Source: Pseudomonadota bacterium (lineage in GTDB: Bacteria > Pseudomonadota > Gammaproteobacteria > Enterobacterales > Enterobacteriaceae). From it: a stretch of 11,143 bases of DNA. Both the position numbers and the translations under genes were made by a program. Where the stretch lies: NCBI GenBank assembly GCA_023454395.1, contig JAEYFY010000172.1:1-11143 (forward strand), in the 5' to 3' direction. This document shows positions 9,215-11,143 of the stretch, piece after piece. Position 1 is the stretch's first letter. Each line of letters opens with the position of its first letter. The notes under the pieces were generated by a model. That model searched no databases. It saw nothing but the letters and a program-made list of their open reading frames with translations, and was not told where the DNA came from.

Positions 9215-9381
9215 GTAACTGTTTTCGTTTTATTGTTCCAACTATTTATGCAACGATAGAAGATATTCCTGAAGAGTTAAGAAAATATATTGTAGTCTCT
9301 GATAGTCTTGATTTTACCAAAGATAGATTGCTTGATAATAATAAAATTAGCGATTATTTTACTCGCATGTATTCAGAATAA
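9211..9381 (+). pseudogene. Out-of-frame C-terminal half of the candidate immunity gene
   Basis: In the -1 frame relative to the candidate immunity gene, 56 codons run from IGNCFRFIVP through TIEDIPEELRKYIVV to TRMYSE and TAA (9379-9381). No start codon or Shine-Dalgarno is placed to begin it, and its composition looks protein-like rather than random. It begins exactly where the 110-residue frame stops, so joining the two gives a continuous sequence (VNLPK then IGNCFRF). The simplest reading is one gene with a single lost A in the A run at 9208-9211. The alternative is a remnant of an unrelated displaced module. Confidence 0.55.
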
Positions 9382-9423
9382 ATAAATTAGCTACTAATTT
9401 TTAATAGAAATATTAATCAATCC

Positions 9424-9480
9424 AAAACCATTACTTAATATTATTATTAAAAATAATAATTAGGTGGTGGTTTTTATTTA
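9424..9480 (+). terminator. Rho-independent terminator-like hairpin, copy 1
   Basis: The left arm AAAACCATTACTTAAT (9424-9439) pairs with ATTAGGTGGTGGTTTT (9459-9474), giving about 16 pairs with a few G-U wobbles. The loop is AT-only, and TTTTTATTT begins at 9471 on the plus strand. It lies about 45 bases after the end of the first toxin-immunity cassette and probably terminates the tpsBA operon. A near copy occurs at 10041-10098. Confidence 0.75.
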
Positions 9481-9499
9481 AAAATACTTAAATGGATAA

Positions 9500-9769
9500 A
9501 TATTCTGGAGAAAGGAAAGCGCTGAGATTTTACCAAGTTATGTTAAATCAAAAACTCTATAACTAGGTGTTCCTGCAAGAACAACCAAAGAACAATGGGA
9601 TGTAATTAATATTTTTATAGAAAAATTATTGAAAAACCCATCCACAATTAAAACCGAATTATCTAGAGGTGGAATTGAATATAGCTTACCTAATGGGCAA
9701 GGTGTTCGATATAATGCAGATGATTCTTTTTCCGGTTTTCTTGATCCTAAAAGAGGTAATAACTCATGA
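9500..9769 (+). pseudogene. Headless remnant of a displaced toxin C-terminus
   Basis: From 9563 to the TGA at 9767-9769 an open frame of 68 codons encodes a protein-like sequence: GVPARTTKEQWDVINIFIEK, then GGIEYSLPNGQGVRYNADD, then SFSGFLDPKR. It has no ATG or usable start with a Shine-Dalgarno. The same frame continues upstream to 9500 (SAEILPSYVKSKTL) apart from one TAA at 9560-9562. The compact tail with alternating hydrophobic residues and a terminal GFLDP resembles the ends of polymorphic toxins, and its stop overlaps the next gene by ATGA, as in the intact cassette. It is therefore best read as the leftover end of an older CdiA-CT whose N-terminal part was lost. The toxin class is unknown, and nothing indicates that it is expressed. 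Confidence 0.6.
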
Positions 9770-10008
9770 TAGATTCTAACTTTGAAATCGATTTTGTAAG
9801 TGACAATAAATATGAGAATATTACTGTTGAAATTTCATATAAAAAACAAATGCTTTGTCAATTAAATAAAGATAGTGGAGCCGATAAAATAGAAATTGAA
9901 TTTTTTAATGATAGCCGGTGTTTCAGTAAAGATGTGAAGCATAAATTTAATTTAGATAATTTTATGACCATTTTGAATAGTGCCAAATTAGATTTAATTA
10001 ATACCTGA
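9766..10008 (+). CDS. Small protein, probable orphan immunity gene
   Basis: An 80-residue soluble acidic protein with no signal peptide or membrane helix. It shows alternating strand-like stretches (NITVEISYKKQMLCQL, KIEIEFF) and a C-terminal helix (LDNFMTILNSAKLDLI). AAGAGG at 9751-9756 lies 9 bases before the ATG, so translation is plausible. The ATG overlaps the stop of the toxin remnant by ATGA (9766-9769), the same coupling as tpsA and its immunity gene, and a hairpin terminator follows 33 bases after the stop. The frame is intact while its presumed toxin is broken, as expected for an orphan immunity gene kept for protection against related strains. I do not recognise a named family, so the function is inferred from context. 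With a terminator between it and the operon, it may depend on readthrough or an unseen promoter. Confidence 0.65.
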   Translation: MIDSNFEIDFVSDNKYENITVEISYKKQMLCQLNKDSGADKIEIEFFNDSRCFSKDVKHKFNLDNFMTILNSAKLDLINT

Positions 10009-10040
10009 ATTTATTCCGCATTCTATTTAAAAATATAGAT

Positions 10041-10098
10041 AAAACCATCACTTAATATTATTTTTAAAATAATAACTAAGTAATGGTTTTATTTTTTT
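10041..10098 (+). terminator. Rho-independent terminator-like hairpin, copy 2
   Basis: AAAACCATCACTTAAT (10041-10056) faces CTAAGTAATGGTTTT (10076-10090), forming a long stem with two or three mismatches, followed by ATTTTTTTATT on the plus strand. It sits between two convergent genes, the small orphan ORF and modE, and could also stop modE transcription from the other side, where the T tract is weaker. The sequence is nearly the same as the hairpin at 9424-9480. Confidence 0.75.
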
Positions 10099-10122
10099 AT
10101 TGAAAAGCAACCATACTAATAA

Positions 10123-10914
10123 TTAACACAGCGTGGCGACAATCACTTGATCGGCATTAAATAAAGCCGTTACGCTGTCATTAATATGTAGTTTTTGCTC
10201 TTTAACATGCTGATTAGAACAGGTGGCACACACTTCTTGTCCGCCTTCTAATGTCACCACTAATTCGCTGTTTTCACTGCCCGTTTCAATTTGAGTCAAC
10301 GTGCCTGAAAGAGCATTATCATATTGTTGTGTTAAAGAGGAGCCTTTTTCAATATTGACCCATGGCGCTTTAATTAAGATCAGTACTTCTTTGCCTTTTT
10401 TCAGACCTAAGCGGTCTGCACTTTTTTCTGTTAAAGCCGCACGAATAGTCGTTTTTCTATCTGCAAGTTGCACACTAACATGTTGCTGAACTTGCAAGTT
10501 ATCACGCTCAATAATTGTACCAAAAAACTGGTTTCTAGCGCTGGTTTGTAATGAAAAACGAGAAATCGCTGCTAAAAGGCTATCAAGAGGGAGTGAATCG
10601 TCTTTCAATACATCAAAGGCTTTTTGCTGAATTTGACCTAACAGATCGTAAAGTTGAAGTAAGCGTTCACAATAATGAGTAAGGGTTGCACCACCACCGC
10701 CTTTGCCGCCCGTTGCTCTATCAACAAGAAGTTCGTCTGCGAGTTGATTCATTTCATTAATGGCATCCCAAGCACTTTTATAACTAATGCCCGCCATTTT
10801 TGCCCCTTGGCTAATTGAACCTGTCGCTTTGATCTGTTTTAACAATGCAACGCGACGAGGATCGGCAAAGAGCTTATCTTGAAGTTTAAGGGTTAATAAT
10901 ATTTCTGCTTGCAT
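10123..10914 (-). CDS. modE: ModE, molybdate-responsive transcriptional regulator
   Basis: A 263-residue protein matching E. coli ModE (262 residues) almost throughout, from MQAEILLTLKLQ to FNADQVIVATLC. The N-terminal winged helix-turn-helix includes SISQGAKMAGISYKSAWDAI (33-52) and the glycine-rich RATGGKGGGGA (66-76). Two molybdate-binding Mop/TOBE-like domains follow (about 121-190 and 195-263), with the conserved SARNQ (125-129) and KAPWV (182-186). When loaded with molybdate, the dimer represses the modABC transporter operon and activates molybdoenzyme genes. Its start is the first ATG, giving a full-length N-terminus. acrZ diverges from it, as in E. coli, but the usual downstream partner modF is displaced by the secretion locus. 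GC content is visibly higher than in the inserted DNA, consistent with core genome. Confidence 0.97.
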   Translation of the reverse strand: MQAEILLTLKLQDKLFADPRRVALLKQIKATGSISQGAKMAGISYKSAWDAINEMNQLADELLVDRATGGKGGGGATLTHYCERLLQLYDLLGQIQQKAFDVLKDDSLPLDSLLAAISRFSLQTSARNQFFGTIIERDNLQVQQHVSVQLADRKTTIRAALTEKSADRLGLKKGKEVLILIKAPWVNIEKGSSLTQQYDNALSGTLTQIETGSENSELVVTLEGGQEVCATCSNQHVKEQKLHINDSVTALFNADQVIVATLC

Positions 10915-10943
10915 AATGATAGGCTTCTTCTTTTTTTGTGTGT

Positions 10944-10977
10944 TTATCGCATTTTTTGTGCCGACACAAAGCGATAA
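10944..10977. repeat. Nested inverted repeat in the modE leader
   Basis: TTATCGC (10944-10950) and GCGATAA (10971-10977) flank an inner TTTGTG (10955-10960) and CACAAA (10965-10970) around the loop CCGA. All 13 pairs are perfect, with four extra bases (ATTT, 10951-10954) bulged on one side. It lies 30 bases upstream of the modE ATG and inside its expected leader, so it could be an RNA hairpin or a protein-binding palindrome serving modE or the divergent acrZ. The function is unknown. Confidence 0.6.
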
Positions 10978-11006
10978 TTCTCTAGAATATATACAACTAT
11001 AGCGTT

Positions 11007-11035
11007 ATTATTCGTTATTCGTGAAGAAATGCCAA
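11007..11035 (-). promoter_or_regulatory. Candidate modE promoter
   Basis: On the minus strand TTGGCA (plus-strand 11030-11035, 5/6) and AATAAT (11007-11012, 5/6) are separated by 17 bases and point at modE, about 92 bases upstream of its ATG. Just downstream lies TATATA...TATAGCG (10988-11004), which loosely recalls the half-sites bound by ModE and would fit autoregulation. That match is weak. Confidence 0.45.
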
Positions 11036-11073
11036 CTCTGGCTTTCCGAATATACCATGATAAAGAGGTTATC

Positions 11074-11143
11074 ATGCTTGAATTATTGAAAAGTTTAGGG
11101 TTCGCTCTCTTGATGGTACCTGTTGTAATGGTACTCATTATGG
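11074..11143 (+). CDS. acrZ: AcrZ, small membrane partner of the AcrB efflux pump (5' part)
   Basis: The first 23 codons, [20 protein letters not shown] then LIM, are visible before the window ends. They match the start of E. coli AcrZ ([20 protein letters not shown]) at most positions. AcrZ (YbhT) is a roughly 49-residue single-helix inner-membrane protein that binds AcrB and helps export some drugs. The conserved position between modE and modA supports the assignment. A Shine-Dalgarno AGAGG (11064-11068) sits 5 bases before the ATG. The rest of the gene, and probably modABC, lie beyond the window. Confidence 0.9.
   Translation, partial: [23 protein letters not shown]

Noticed and set aside
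9203..9215. Programmed -1 frameshift joining the two immunity halves
   Set aside because: CCAAAATAG is not a standard slippery heptamer in the right frame, and no clear stimulatory structure was seen; a lost A is simpler.
9492..9566. Short ATG ORF (MDKYSGERKALRFYQ...) before the toxin remnant
   Set aside because: Only 24 codons, no Shine-Dalgarno, and out of frame with the protein-like remnant.
8882..10122. Insertion sequence, integrase, CRISPR array or tRNA explaining the cassette array
   Set aside because: No transposase-like frame, regular spaced repeats or tRNA-like fold was found.
10301..10489. Plus-strand ORF of 62 codons inside modE
   Set aside because: It is antisense to a strongly conserved modE and has no independent support.
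10915..11073. Molybdenum-cofactor riboswitch upstream of modE or acrZ
   Set aside because: The region is short, and only a simple hairpin is present instead of the multi-stem structure expected.
10944..11138. Minus-strand ORF of 64 codons over the modE promoter and acrZ start
   Set aside because: It covers the divergent regulatory region and the real acrZ start on the other strand, with no recognisable product.

Overview
The window is AT-rich DNA from an enterobacterium. The flanking genes are close to the E. coli K-12 proteins as I remember them (ModF, ModE, the start of AcrZ). The low GC and codon use fit Morganellaceae, most likely Proteus or a relative; the genus is inferred, not shown.

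Layout: 1-273 is non-coding. modF (minus strand) fills 274-1740. Positions 1741-1923 are a divergent promoter region. A two-partner secretion operon on the plus strand follows: an outer-membrane TpsB/CdiB-type transporter (1924-3483) and a CdiA/filamentous-hemagglutinin-type exoprotein (3498-8885) with a C-terminal toxin-like module. Its stop overlaps the start of a candidate immunity gene (8882-9214) that looks frameshifted, with its tail continuing to 9381 in another frame. A hairpin terminator (about 9424-9480) ends this cassette. A second, degraded cassette follows: a headless toxin-tail fragment (about 9500-9769), an overlapping intact small ORF that is probably an orphan immunity gene (9766-10008), and a second hairpin nearly identical to the first (10041-10098). 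modE (minus strand, 10123-10914) and the first 23 codons of acrZ (plus strand, from 11074) complete the window.

In E. coli, modE and modF are adjacent and co-transcribed, with acrZ divergent from modE. Here about 8.4 kb of contact-dependent-inhibition-type DNA separates modE from modF, so the molybdate locus acts as the insertion site. modF must now be transcribed on its own, and a good -35 box lies upstream of it.

How the genes probably work together: TpsB exports the large beta-helical TpsA stalk, which delivers its C-terminal domain to neighbouring cells. The gene fused translationally behind it should protect the producer. The array of toxin tail, immunity gene and shared hairpin behind it looks like a history of C-terminal cassette replacement that leaves orphan modules downstream. 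The toxin and immunity pairs are the parts most likely to be undescribed; I cannot test novelty without database searches.
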